This document shows, one piece after another, positions 43,472-52,441 of a DNA stretch of 64,000 bases. Location of the stretch: contig CAYZAW010000001.1 in assembly GCA_964476505.1 (NCBI GenBank), forward strand, positions 62,001 to 126,000, in the 5' to 3' direction. The translations under genes and the position numbers were made by a program. The stretch comes from CAYZAW01 sp964476505. GTDB lineage: Bacteria; Bacillota; Clostridia; Christensenellales; CAG-138. Position 1 is the first letter of the stretch, and each line of letters starts with the position of its first letter. The notes beneath the pieces were generated by a model. That model was not told the origin of the DNA and ran no database searches. It saw only the letters and a list, made by a program, of their open reading frames with translations.

Positions 43472-43601
43472 GTATCCTCCAAATTCGCATGTTTGCCATG
43501 CATGGTTATATTTATTCATTATAACAAGAGGGGATGCCCCTTTCAACGGAATTCTTATGAAATGATGAAATTCTTGCATGGCGCTCCTGCATTTATGCGG
43601 C

Positions 43602-43630
43602 TTGACAGGAGAAATGCGCCATGGTAGCTT
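43602..43630 (+). promoter_or_regulatory. Sigma-70-type promoter of ridA
   Basis: TTGACA (43602-43607), 17-base spacer, TAGCTT (43625-43630), 39 bases before the start codon. Confidence 0.65.
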
Positions 43631-43668
43631 AAAGGTACACATCAGAAGATAATGAAGGGGGCTTTTCT

Positions 43669-44043
43669 ATGAAAACCATTGTATCCGCAACCAATGCGCC
43701 CGCCGCTCTCGGCCCGTACAGCCATGCCGTGGAAGCCAACGGCTTTGTATTTACCTCTGGGCAGCTGGGTATCGATCCCGCCACCGGCAAGCTGCCGGCA
43801 AGCGTGGAGGAACAAACCAAGCAAGCGCTTGCAAATTTAAAAAACGTGCTGGAGGCTGCGGGCACATCAGCCGCTAACGTGCTGAAAACCACCGTGTTCG
43901 TGCAGGACTTGGGGGATTTTGCCGCCGTTAACGCCATTTACGGCGAGTTCTTCGGCAAGGACTTTCCCGCGCGCTCCTGCGTACAGGTTGCCAAGCTCCC
44001 CGCAGGCGGGTTGGTGGAGATCGAGTGCGTGGCGTGTAAGTAG
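43669..44043 (+). CDS. ridA: RidA-family reactive intermediate/imine deaminase
   Basis: 124 residues. Family phrases APAALGPYSHAV, FTSGQLGIDPATGKLP, catalytic Arg in ARSCVQVAKLPAGGLVEIECVA. Hydrolyses 2-aminoacrylate-type enamine/imine products of PLP enzymes. Start ATG behind AAGGGGGCTTTTCT. Monocistronic, with its own promoter and a terminator at 44105; repeat copy C follows its stop. Confidence 0.96.
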   Translation: MKTIVSATNAPAALGPYSHAVEANGFVFTSGQLGIDPATGKLPASVEEQTKQALANLKNVLEAAGTSAANVLKTTVFVQDLGDFAAVNAIYGEFFGKDFPARSCVQVAKLPAGGLVEIECVACK

Positions 44044-44045
44044 AT

Positions 44046-44093
44046 TGCCTCCGGCGGCAAGGAACCTTTTGTAGTAGGTTTCTTGACCTCTAA
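44046..44093 (-). repeat. Palindromic intergenic repeat, copy C
   Basis: On the minus strand it begins TTAGAG and ends GCCGCCGGAGGCA, with a CAAAAG centre and an imperfect palindrome; starts two bases after the ridA stop codon. Confidence 0.7.
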
Positions 44094-44104
44094 ACTTTAA
44101 AAAC

Positions 44105-44139
44105 AAGCAGGAGCCGTAACAAGTATGGCTCCTGCTTTT
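44105..44139 (+). terminator. Terminator of ridA
   Basis: AAGCAGGAGCC/GGCTCCTGCTT stem followed by TT; lies beyond repeat copy C. Confidence 0.8.
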
Positions 44140-44269
44140 ATATAGTAGCTTTGCCTTTGTCCAAGGCGGAAGCCCGCATTGTTTACAAAACACCGCTATT
44201 TCTCTATTGCGCCAGATGGTATGATTTTCCTAGTACTTACTCCCGCACAGGAAAATACGGAGGGATTTC

Positions 44270-45382
44270 ATGCGAAAAGAACGCTTACTGCTGCTATTGC
44301 TTGCCATATGGCTGCTTACCGCCTGCACCGCGCCCGTGGCGGAGCCGGAAGCTACGCCCGAGGCGGCGGCAGATGCGCCTGCGGTCACGGCGGAGCCAAC
44401 CATGATACCAAGTCCCACCCTGACCCCTGCACCAATAGAGGAGCTGCCGCCGGAAAACGAACGGCAGTATTACAACTCCGGCTACCCCGCCAGATCACTA
44501 AACGGCGGGAGCTATACGGCGGACGATTTGAAGCTGTTGGCATTGCGGCTGCGGGAAAAGGATTGGGAGCGGTTATCCGAGGTATTGGAGGTGTTCGGCA
44601 CGCGGATGGATACCTTTGCGCCGGGAGCCGATATCCTTTGGAGCGAGGTATTGGCAAACAGCTATGATACGGAGGGGTATGATGTCACCTTTCCCATAGC
44701 GGATGAGGACAGCGGCATCGTGTATATCCGGCTTCACCCCGCCAGCGTCCGGGAAGGCTGGGAATACCTGATCGTGTTTGAACGGAAGACAGCAGGGCGG
44801 GGGAGTGGCCTTTCTTCCTTGGCGGAGAAGGGGGAAACACTTTATGCGCCACGCTGCGTGATAAGCTATTATGCGGACTATTACGATTCGGACGGAGACT
44901 ATATCCTGCGCTTTGTGAAGCTGGGCAGCCAGACCTATGCCATTTGGAATGGGCTGGTGGGTCACGGAACCGGCTATGAGGCGTTTGGGCGGAAATGGTT
45001 TTCGCTTATTAACGGGCAGGATGTGTTCGCCTATGATAAGTGGGGTGGGGAAAGTACATCAAGAAACGGTGGATGGGTCACGGAAAACTGGGATAACCAT
45101 GTATCATACGAGGCGGTACCGATAGGCGACGCCGGGGATTTTTACTTGGAGGCCACGGCAAAGCGGGAGTTTTCTGTTGAGGATACCGTGCAACCGGAAT
45201 CCTATACCTGCCGCTACCGGGTATATTACAGCGCTGAAAAGTGGGCGTTTTATACCGCTATCGATGCGCTTTTGCCTCTTTATGAGCAGGCGAAAACAAG
45301 CAATGAACCCTATGTAGCGCAATGGGCGGAAGGAAGGATCGCAGATATCAACGAAGCCCGCGCGGTGGTAAAAGCAGGTTAA
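44270..45382 (+). CDS. Lipoprotein of unknown function
   Basis: 370 residues. Signal peptide MRKERLLLLLLAIWLLTACTA with lipobox LTAC, an Ala/Pro/Glu/Thr linker (to about 65), then an unrecognised domain rich in Trp, Tyr and Gly (YYADYYDSDGDYILRFVK, WFSLINGQDVFAYDKWGG, YTCRYRVYYSAEKWAFYTAI). The first third (LKLLALRLREKDWERLSEVLEVFG) is helical. Start ATG behind CGGAGGGATTTC. Secreted and anchored; role unknown. Confidence 0.8.
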   Translation: MRKERLLLLLLAIWLLTACTAPVAEPEATPEAAADAPAVTAEPTMIPSPTLTPAPIEELPPENERQYYNSGYPARSLNGGSYTADDLKLLALRLREKDWERLSEVLEVFGTRMDTFAPGADILWSEVLANSYDTEGYDVTFPIADEDSGIVYIRLHPASVREGWEYLIVFERKTAGRGSGLSSLAEKGETLYAPRCVISYYADYYDSDGDYILRFVKLGSQTYAIWNGLVGHGTGYEAFGRKWFSLINGQDVFAYDKWGGESTSRNGGWVTENWDNHVSYEAVPIGDAGDFYLEATAKREFSVEDTVQPESYTCRYRVYYSAEKWAFYTAIDALLPLYEQAKTSNEPYVAQWAEGRIADINEARAVVKAG

Positions 45383-45423
45383 TAATCACAAGCCCATGTT
45401 GGGCATTTATGGTAAGTATTATA

Positions 45424-45479
45424 TTAGAGTTTTAGGCGGTTCAAACCCTTTTACAAAAGGGTTTGAACCGCCGGAGGCA
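45424..45479 (+). repeat. Palindromic repeat, copy B, overlapping the 3' end of rluD
   Basis: TTAGAG to ACCGCCGGAGGCA with an 18-bp perfect inverted repeat (45435-45452 and 45455-45472) around AC. The stop codon and last ten or so codons of rluD lie inside it. Confidence 0.8.
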
Positions 45480-46434
45480 AAAACGCCTCCCCATCCCAGC
45501 CCGCTTTTTTCAGCGCGGCAAGAAAGTATTCCGGAACAGGTGCAAAAAACACCATATCCTCTCCGGTGCGCGGGTGCGTCAATTGCAGGCGGTACGCGTG
45601 AAGCGCCTGCCCCGATAGCCCCAGCCGGGGCTTTTTTTGTCCGTAAACGGTATCTCCCGCTACGGGGTGCTTGCTATATGCCATGTGTACGCGAATCTGG
45701 TGGGTGCGGCCTGTTTCCAGCCGCGCTTCGATCAACGTATAGTCTCCCAACCGTAAAAGCACGGTAAAGTGCGTGACTGCCTCCCGCCCATTAGGTACCA
45801 CCGCCATGCGCTTGCGGTCAACGGGGTGGCGGCCGATAGGCGCGTCGATCGTGCCGCTGTCTTCCTTGATGTTCCCCTCCACAAGGGCAAGGTAACTGCG
45901 CCTTGCGGTGTGTGCCTTGATCTGCGCCGCAAGGGAGGCGTGTGCCATGTCGTTTTTTGCTACTACGATGAGGCCGCTTGTTAGTTTATCGATTCTGTGT
46001 ACGATGCCGGGGCGCTTGACCCCGCCAATGCCGGAAAGGTCGTGCACATGATACAAAAGCGCGTTTACCAGCGTACCGCTTTCGTTGCCGGGGGCGGGGT
46101 GTACCACCATGCCCTGCGCCTTGTTGATCACGATCATATCGCTATCCTCGTATACCACACAAAGCGGGATGTTTTCGGCAACAAGCGCCAGATCCTCCGG
46201 CGGGGGCACCAGCAGCCGCACTTCGTCGCCCTGCTTAAGCTTGCGGTTGGCCTTGGCGGGCGCGTTGTTTACCGTAGCGTCGCCGTTTTCGATCAGCTTT
46301 TGCGCCTGCGCCCGGCTCAACTCTGCCGCACAGGAAAGAAACACGTCAAAGCGCACCCCTGCTTCTGTAACGGAAAACAGGCGCTCCTCCGCGTCCTCCA
46401 GTTCTTCCTCTGGCAGGCGTTCGCAATCGGTCAC
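45451..46434 (-). CDS. rluD: 23S rRNA pseudouridine synthase, RluD type
   Basis: 327 residues. S4 domain (VRFDVFLSCAAELSRAQAQKLIENGDATVNN), VINKAQGMVVHPAPGN, catalytic Asp in IVHRIDKLTSGLIVVAKND, ETGRTHQIRVHMAYSKHPVAGD and LHAYRLQLTHPRTGE. Start GTG at 46434 overlaps the lspA stop as GTGA; the open frame further upstream is not coding. The C-terminal tail GEAFLPPAVQTLL is encoded by repeat copy B and looks added. lspA-rluD is a classic gene pair. Confidence 0.95.
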   Translation of the reverse strand: MTDCERLPEEELEDAEERLFSVTEAGVRFDVFLSCAAELSRAQAQKLIENGDATVNNAPAKANRKLKQGDEVRLLVPPPEDLALVAENIPLCVVYEDSDMIVINKAQGMVVHPAPGNESGTLVNALLYHVHDLSGIGGVKRPGIVHRIDKLTSGLIVVAKNDMAHASLAAQIKAHTARRSYLALVEGNIKEDSGTIDAPIGRHPVDRKRMAVVPNGREAVTHFTVLLRLGDYTLIEARLETGRTHQIRVHMAYSKHPVAGDTVYGQKKPRLGLSGQALHAYRLQLTHPRTGEDMVFFAPVPEYFLAALKKAGWDGEAFLPPAVQTLL

Positions 46435-46964
46435 TTTTCTTCTTCTCCGTTGGCGCTTTTCGGTTGCTTCGGTTTTTTTGTGGTTTTTTCGTCCAGTAAG
46501 TCCATCAGCGCCCGGCCTTTTTTTGTAAACAGCAGGTCGATCGCCAATAAGCCTGCGCCGATGCAAACGGCGGTGTCCGCCACGTTGAACACGGCAAAAT
46601 CGATCAGGCAAAAGTCCAGCATGTCCCGCACATAGCCTAAAAACAGCCGGTCTATGAGGTTGTTTCCTACCGCGCCCGCAACGATTAGCGCAACGCTGAA
46701 GCGAAACAGCGGGTGCAGATAGCTCCGCTTTTTGATGCAAAGCCAGATGGCGGCAATGAACACGCATAACGTAACGCCCACAAACAGCCAGCGCGCCCCG
46801 GACAGCACGGAAAACGCCGCGCCCGTATTGTGTGCGCTGGTAAAGTGGAACACGCCCTCCCATAGCGGATAAGAGGTGCCAAGCGGCGTTAGGTACAGGT
46901 CGGTCAGGTACTTCGTGAGCTGATCCAGCCCAATGACCACGGCGAAGGTGATGAGTTCCAGCAT
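46431..46964 (-). CDS. lspA: Lipoprotein signal peptidase (SPase II)
   Basis: 177 residues, four membrane helices. Motifs DQLTKYLT, FHFTSAHNTGAAFS, GNNLIDRLFLGYVRDMLDF and FNVADTAVCIG, with the two catalytic Asp residues in the last two. Cleaves lipoprotein signal peptides, relevant to the six predicted lipoproteins in this window. An extra basic C-terminal tail (KTTKKPKQPKS) is present. Confidence 0.97.
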   Translation of the reverse strand: MLELITFAVVIGLDQLTKYLTDLYLTPLGTSYPLWEGVFHFTSAHNTGAAFSVLSGARWLFVGVTLCVFIAAIWLCIKKRSYLHPLFRFSVALIVAGAVGNNLIDRLFLGYVRDMLDFCLIDFAVFNVADTAVCIGAGLLAIDLLFTKKGRALMDLLDEKTTKKPKQPKSANGEEEK

Positions 46965-46982
46965 AATACCCCCAAAATGCGG

Positions 46983-48671
46983 TTAGTTTGTTATCCCGGT
47001 ATGGATGTACCATTTTTCAACGGTACGGAAAATGTCGGTATCGCGCACATCGGATATCCCCTGTATTTCCGCAGCGTATACGATGCTCGTCATGCGAAAG
47101 TACAGCATAATGAACGGCAGGTCGTTTACAAACTGCTGTTGCACTGCCGCGTGCGCTTCCTTGAGCGTGGCTTCGTCGGCGGCAGTTTGAGCCTTTTGCA
47201 GCAGCGTGTTCATGTCGCTGTTGGCGTAATGCCCGTAATTACGCTCCCCGCCTGCCGAAAGGTAGGCTGTAAGCTGGCCGCTTCTTGGCAGGTTGAAGCC
47301 AGCCAAGGCCAAGTCGAAATCTCCGCCGGAAAGCTTGGTGATAAACGGGCTTTCCGGGTCGCCCACCGTCAGCTTTTCCGATTCGATCTCGATGGTAACG
47401 CCAACGCTCAACAGTTGGTTGGCGATCATCTGCGCCGCGCTTTTGCGGTAAGTGCTTTCCGTGCTGTCGTTTACCAGCAGCCGGAAGGTCAGTATCCTTC
47501 CGGGATTGTTCACGCTTTCCAACAGCCCGTCCCCGTTCGAATCCGCATACCCGGCCTCTGCAAACAGAGACGCTGCCATGGCGGGATCGTAATCGTAAAT
47601 TTTAGAGGTAGGGTCATACAAAAACGAATCCGGCGGCACAGGCACGTCCGTAATGCTGGCGCGGTTCATGTACACGTTGGATACGATGGAGCCGCGGTCT
47701 ATGGCGTAGGCTAGGGCCTTTCTGAGAGAGGCATTTCGAAGCTGGCTGTTGTTTTGATTGATCAGCAGCATTTCCGCGTCCTGCGATAGTACATCCAGCA
47801 CGTTTGTTACGTCCGTCTCCCGGTATTTGCCCGCCGAGGCGGTATCGGTGGGAACCACGTTGAGCTGCCCGGCCTCGTAGGAGCTGAGCGCTACCGAATT
47901 GCTTTCGCGGGACAGGCAGCGGATGGTGGTGATGTATGGGCTTTGCTTCCACCAGCCTGCGTTGGCTTCCAGTATGATGGAGGACGCGCCGGCGCTCGTC
48001 ACCTTGTAAGGGCCTGTGCCGTTCATGGCGAGGTCGCCGTTGCCGGCGGCGCACATCACGGGAAACAGCAGCCCGTACAGCGAGGTAAGCCCCGGCTGAT
48101 ACATGGTGATCTGCACAGTAAGGTCGTCCACCTTCGTGGCGGTCTCCACGCAGGCGTTGGTGAGGTTATAATATGACTCCGCACCGAGGGCTTTGATCTG
48201 GCTGATGGTATACAGCACGTCCTCGGCGGTAAGCATTGCGTCCCCGCTATGCCATTTTACGCCGCTTCTAAGGGTAAGCGTCCATACCCTGCCGCTTTCG
48301 TCGCAGCTCCATTTTTCAGCCAGCGCGGGGGTCAGGGCGTTTGCCGTATCGCAGCGCAAAAGCGGCTCGTATACCAGCGAGTACATATTGCGCATTTCTT
48401 CTGTGTTCATGGATAGCGGCGAGGTCACGGCGCCGCCTTCGCTTTGCAGCGGGTTGCGGGGGATGGGGATTTGAATTTCGCCGCCAACCGCAGGCACGGG
48501 CGTTGGCGCGGCGGTGGGCAATAGCTGCTCAGGCGTGGCGGTGGCAGCGGGGTCTTCCGGCTTGCCGCAGGCGGAAAGGGAAAGCGTGAGCAAAAGAACC
48601 GCCGCCAGTATTCCGGCGCGGATGCGAAGCGTTGTTTGTTTTTCGCGTTGCGCTTTAAAAAGCGTCCGCAT
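46983..48671 (-). CDS. Extracellular solute-binding protein, family 5 (oligopeptide type), lipoprotein
   Basis: 562 residues. N terminus with lipobox LSAC after a hydrophobic core (AGILAAVLLLTLSL), a Pro/Ala/Thr linker, then the SBP_bac_5 fold: NMYSLVYEPLLR, LRSGVKWHSGDAMLTAEDVLYTI, NGTGPYKVTS, RKALAYAIDRGSIV and DFDLALAGFN. It would capture peptides or nickel-like ligands for an ABC importer, but no permease or ATPase gene is in the operon. Start taken as ATG at 48671, inside the transglycosylase gene; other starts (48692, 48734) are possible and none has a strong ribosome binding site. Confidence 0.88.
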   Translation of the reverse strand: MRTLFKAQREKQTTLRIRAGILAAVLLLTLSLSACGKPEDPAATATPEQLLPTAAPTPVPAVGGEIQIPIPRNPLQSEGGAVTSPLSMNTEEMRNMYSLVYEPLLRCDTANALTPALAEKWSCDESGRVWTLTLRSGVKWHSGDAMLTAEDVLYTISQIKALGAESYYNLTNACVETATKVDDLTVQITMYQPGLTSLYGLLFPVMCAAGNGDLAMNGTGPYKVTSAGASSIILEANAGWWKQSPYITTIRCLSRESNSVALSSYEAGQLNVVPTDTASAGKYRETDVTNVLDVLSQDAEMLLINQNNSQLRNASLRKALAYAIDRGSIVSNVYMNRASITDVPVPPDSFLYDPTSKIYDYDPAMAASLFAEAGYADSNGDGLLESVNNPGRILTFRLLVNDSTESTYRKSAAQMIANQLLSVGVTIEIESEKLTVGDPESPFITKLSGGDFDLALAGFNLPRSGQLTAYLSAGGERNYGHYANSDMNTLLQKAQTAADEATLKEAHAAVQQQFVNDLPFIMLYFRMTSIVYAAEIQGISDVRDTDIFRTVEKWYIHTGITN

Positions 48672-49251
48672 ACAGGGTTTTAAATTTTTCATAAGCGCGT
48701 TGTACTTTTTCCACATATCGTTCTGTTTCCGCAAAGGGAATGTTTACAAGCTGCCCGTCCTTGGTATAGTCGGGCGTATCGAGCCAGTCGTCCACATTGC
48801 CCTGCCCGGCGTTGTAGGCGGCAATGTACTTTACCCGGTCGGCCTGATACCGGTCGGACAAGAACCGCAGGTACCAGCAGCCCAAGCGAATGTTGATTTC
48901 CGGCTGGTACAGCTGTTCGGTTTGATAATTCGCAAGCGACAGCTTTTCCGCGATCCACTCGCCGGTGTCCGGCATTACCTGCATCAGGCCGATGGCCCCC
49001 GCGCCGCTGACGGCGTTGGGGTTGCTGCCGCTTTCGCAGTGCACCACGGCGGCAACAAGATACGGGTCAAGCTCGAATTCGCTTGCGGAAGCCTCGATCT
49101 GCTCCGGATATACCAAGGGATAGGTGCGTTTTTCAAGCTCCTCCAGCACCACCGGGATAGCAAGCACCAGCACCGCCGCCAGCAACAGGATAAACAAAAC
49201 CAGCAGCACCCGGCTTGCCCGCAGCTTTCGTTTTTGTATACGCTGGGTCAC
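48655..49251 (-). CDS. Membrane-anchored lytic transglycosylase (SLT domain)
   Basis: 198 residues. N-terminal anchor (VLLVLFILLLAAVLVLAIPV) and an SLT/goose-lysozyme-like domain: catalytic Glu in AAVVHCESGSNPNAVSGAGAIGLMQVMP, YQPEINIRLGCWYLRFL and YIAAYNAGQGNVDDWL. Cleaves the glycan strand of peptidoglycan with anhydro-muramyl product. Start GTG at 49251 overlaps the coaE stop as GTGA. In several Firmicutes an SLT gene follows coaE. Confidence 0.95.
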   Translation of the reverse strand: MTQRIQKRKLRASRVLLVLFILLLAAVLVLAIPVVLEELEKRTYPLVYPEQIEASASEFELDPYLVAAVVHCESGSNPNAVSGAGAIGLMQVMPDTGEWIAEKLSLANYQTEQLYQPEINIRLGCWYLRFLSDRYQADRVKYIAAYNAGQGNVDDWLDTPDYTKDGQLVNIPFAETERYVEKVQRAYEKFKTLYADAF

Positions 49252-49868
49252 GGCTGCCTCTTGCGCGCGCGCAGATACAGCGCATCCACCTGCGCATACA
49301 GGGCGGGAATGTTGCCGTCGTTATGGATGATGTCCGTAGCCAGCTGAATCTTGTCGCAGTCCGGCATCTGGCTGGCAATGCGGGCTCTTGCGGCAGCCTC
49401 CGGGCAGCGGTCTCGGGCAAGGATGCGGGCTAGGCGCGTCTCCTCCTGCGCCACCACCAGCCATACCTCATCCATCATTTCGTGCATGCCGGTCTCTAAC
49501 AGCAGCGGCACGTCAAACACCACCAATACGCCGGGGTGTGCGTTTTGCACCGCCAGCTCCTCCAAGAACATCCGTTCCATGATCAGCGGGTGCAGTATGG
49601 CGTTCAAGTCTCGCCTTGCGATAGCGTCCGCAAAGGTGATGTCTGCCAGCTTCCGGCGATCCAGTTCGCCGTCCGCGCGGATGATGACGCTTCCAAAACG
49701 CTTTTCCAGCGCGGCAAGGCCGGGGGAGGCCGGTTCTACCACGATGCGGGAGGCGGCATCCGCGTCCAGCACCGATGCGCCAAGGGCTGTCAATCTGTCG
49801 GATACGGTTGTTTTTCCCGCGCCGATGCCGCCGGTGAGGCCAATTCTTCTATGCATTCTCATACTCAT
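49248..49868 (-). CDS. coaE: Dephospho-CoA kinase
   Basis: 206 residues. P-loop GLTGGIGAGKTTVSD, DADAASRIVVE, HPLIMERM, VVFDVPLLLETGM and RILARDRCPEAAARARIASQMP. Final step of coenzyme A synthesis. Start ATG at 49868 overlaps the polA stop as ATGA; the further upstream start is unlikely. Confidence 0.96.
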   Translation of the reverse strand: MSMRMHRRIGLTGGIGAGKTTVSDRLTALGASVLDADAASRIVVEPASPGLAALEKRFGSVIIRADGELDRRKLADITFADAIARRDLNAILHPLIMERMFLEELAVQNAHPGVLVVFDVPLLLETGMHEMMDEVWLVVAQEETRLARILARDRCPEAAARARIASQMPDCDKIQLATDIIHNDGNIPALYAQVDALYLRARKRQP

Positions 49869-52435
49869 TTTGTTTCGTACCAATTCTGTCCGCTTTTTAC
49901 TTCCGCCACCAGCGGCACGGATAAGGGCATTGCGCCTTCCATGCAGCGGGAAAGCAGATTTCGCACCGCTTGTTCCTCGGCAGCCGGCGTATCCACGATC
50001 AATTCGTCGTGCACCTGCAGCACCAGCTTTGCTTGCAGCCCCTCGTCCTTTAGGGCTTGGGCAACCTTTACCATGGCAAGCTTGATGATGTCTGCCGCCG
50101 TGCCCTGTATGGGCATGTTCATGGCAACGCGCTCCCCAAAGCCGCGGGTGTTGAAGTTGCTGCTTTTAAGCTCCGGCAGGTCTCTTCGCCTGCCGCAAAG
50201 GGTGGCGGCGTAGCCTTGGGCTTTGCCGGTTTCCACGCTTTTATCCAGATAGGCCTTTACGCCGGGATAGCGCTCAAAATACCGGGCGATGTAGTCCTTG
50301 GCCTGCGTACGGCTGATACCTAGATTTTTTGCCAAGCCGAAGTCGCTGATGCCGTACACGATGCCGAAGTTGACCGCCTTGGCGGCGCTTCGCTGCTCGC
50401 CGGTCACGTCTGCGGGGGGAACGCCAAACACCTCTGCGGCGGTGCGCGTGTGGATGTCTCCACCGCTTAAAAACGCCTGCTTCATGGTTTCGTCTCCGCT
50501 GATGTGCGCCAAGAGCCTAAGCTCGATTTGCGAATAGTCCGCCCCAACCAGCACATTTCCCGGGGATGCGATAAACGCGCGGCGAATTTCACGCCCTTGT
50601 TGGGTACGCACGGGGATGTTCTGCAAATTCGGCTCCGTGCTGGAAATACGTCCCGTGGCGGTCACGGTTTGGTTCAAACTGGTTCGTACGCGCCCGGTCG
50701 ATTTGTCCTGCGCGTTTAAAAGGCCGTCCACAAAGGTGCCGGTAAGCTTTGTTAAAAAGCGGTATTCCAGTATCATCGGCACGGCGGGATGCAGGTGGGT
50801 TAGCTTTTCCAGTGCATCTGCATCGGTGGAATAGCCGGTCTTTGTTTTGCGCCCGGCGGGAAGCCCCAGCTTTTCGAACAGGATGGTTCCTAATTGCTTG
50901 GGGGAGAGGATGTTGAACTGTTCCCCGCAAAGCTCGTATATCTGTTCTGCAAGAGAATCGCTTCTTTTGCGAAAGTCCTGCCCCAGCTTTTTTAATATCG
51001 CCGCGTCCACCAAGAAGCCCTCGCATTCCATTTGGAACAGTACGAACGCCAAGGGCATTTCCATGTCTGTAAAGAGGGCTTCCATGCCCTTGTCCCGCAG
51101 TTCCTGCTCCATGGGAGCCGCTAAGCGGTACAGTGCGGCGGCTGCAGGGATATCCCCCATGCGCCGCTCGGCAATCACGTCCGCCGGGGTCTTGGCGGGG
51201 CGGATGGCGTTGATGAGATAATCTGCGATCATCACGTCAAAGCAGGGGGTAATCAGGCGGATGTTTGCGTTTTTCAACACATGCATCCAGCGCTTGGCAT
51301 CAAACAGTACCTTGGTGACAGACTTGCTTTCAAACACGGGTGCAAGTGTTTGCAATACGCCAATCGCGTCCAGCCCCGGCTCCAACAGCGTGCCGGAAAG
51401 CCGCGCGTCATACACGGCGGCACCATCAAAGCAAAGCTGCAAACAGGTATCGTCCAGCGTAAGGGCAACGGTTTTTGCGCTTTGTATGCCGGGAATGAGC
51501 GCTTGCAGCGCCTCAAGCGTGGTTACGGAAATAAGCTCCGTGGGTGCTGCCGGTACGGCGGGAGCGGCGGGTGTGCTGCCGGATTGGGGCAGGCGGCCTG
51601 CAATGGCTTTAAGCTCCAGATCGTACAGCATGGGCAGCGCCTCCTGCATGGCGGCGGGCACATAGGCGCAGTCCGAAAGGCGCATCGTAAGCGGCGCGTC
51701 GGTACGGATGGTGCCAAGCCAGTAGGAAAGCTCCGCAAGCTGTGTGTTTGCGGCGATTTTTTCGCCAAGCTTGCCCTTGATCTCTCCCGCGTGCGCCAGA
51801 ACGTTATCGATGGTTTGATACTCCGCCAACAGCTTAAGAGCGGTTTTTTCACCCACGCCGGGGATGCCGGGGATGTTATCGGAGGAGTCTCCCATCAAGC
51901 CCTTCAAATCCCGCATGCGATCCGGCGCAAGACCGTAATCCTCCAGCAAGGCGGCTTCGTCATACTCCTTTGTTTCGCTGATGCCCTTTTTTGTTAGCAG
52001 TACATGGGTATGCGGGGAAATCAGCTGCAATGCGTCCCGGTCGCCGGTAACAAGAAGGGCGTTCACGTCCGCTTCCGCGCAGATGCGGGAAAACGTGCCC
52101 AAGATATCGTCTGCCTCAAAATGCTCGCAGGTGCAAACGGGAATGCCCATTTGCTTTAAAAGGGTTTGCAGCATGGGAAACTGCGGACGAAGATCCTCCG
52201 GCGTTTCCCGCCTGCCAGCCTTATATTCCGTGTATTTTTCGTGGCGAAAGGTAGGCCCGTGCAGGTCGAATGCCACCACAAGATAATCCGGGTCGCGTTT
52301 TACGAGCGTTAAAAGCATGGCTAAAAAGCCGTGCAGTGCGCCTGTTGGCGTGCCGGATTTGGTGGTCATGTTGGGTAGCGCGTAATACGCCCGGTGCATC
52401 AGGCTGTTTCCGTCGATGGCGATCAGTGTTTTCAT
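49865..52435 (-). CDS. polA: DNA polymerase I
   Basis: 856 residues. 5'-3' exonuclease domain (1-285: IDGNSLMHRAYYALP, FEADDILGT, GDSSDNIPGIPGVGEKTA); a degenerate 3'-5' exonuclease domain (about 300-460) in which the metal-binding DxE is missing (VALTLDDTCLQLCF); and an intact polymerase domain (SLNQTVTATGRISSTEPNLQNIP, GADYSQIELRLLAHISGD, VNFGIVYGISDFGL, QVHDELIVD). Fills gaps and removes RNA primers, probably without proofreading, as in Bacillus and Taq enzymes. Six bases after pdp; polA-coaE is conserved in Firmicutes. Confidence 0.97.
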   Translation of the reverse strand: MKTLIAIDGNSLMHRAYYALPNMTTKSGTPTGALHGFLAMLLTLVKRDPDYLVVAFDLHGPTFRHEKYTEYKAGRRETPEDLRPQFPMLQTLLKQMGIPVCTCEHFEADDILGTFSRICAEADVNALLVTGDRDALQLISPHTHVLLTKKGISETKEYDEAALLEDYGLAPDRMRDLKGLMGDSSDNIPGIPGVGEKTALKLLAEYQTIDNVLAHAGEIKGKLGEKIAANTQLAELSYWLGTIRTDAPLTMRLSDCAYVPAAMQEALPMLYDLELKAIAGRLPQSGSTPAAPAVPAAPTELISVTTLEALQALIPGIQSAKTVALTLDDTCLQLCFDGAAVYDARLSGTLLEPGLDAIGVLQTLAPVFESKSVTKVLFDAKRWMHVLKNANIRLITPCFDVMIADYLINAIRPAKTPADVIAERRMGDIPAAAALYRLAAPMEQELRDKGMEALFTDMEMPLAFVLFQMECEGFLVDAAILKKLGQDFRKRSDSLAEQIYELCGEQFNILSPKQLGTILFEKLGLPAGRKTKTGYSTDADALEKLTHLHPAVPMILEYRFLTKLTGTFVDGLLNAQDKSTGRVRTSLNQTVTATGRISSTEPNLQNIPVRTQQGREIRRAFIASPGNVLVGADYSQIELRLLAHISGDETMKQAFLSGGDIHTRTAAEVFGVPPADVTGEQRSAAKAVNFGIVYGISDFGLAKNLGISRTQAKDYIARYFERYPGVKAYLDKSVETGKAQGYAATLCGRRRDLPELKSSNFNTRGFGERVAMNMPIQGTAADIIKLAMVKVAQALKDEGLQAKLVLQVHDELIVDTPAAEEQAVRNLLSRCMEGAMPLSVPLVAEVKSGQNWYETK

Positions 52436-52441
52436 GTTACC

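Noticed and set aside
46435..47013. Open frame extending rluD upstream through lspA
   Set aside because: It reads through lspA in the wrong frame; the GTG at 46434 overlapping the lspA stop explains both genes.
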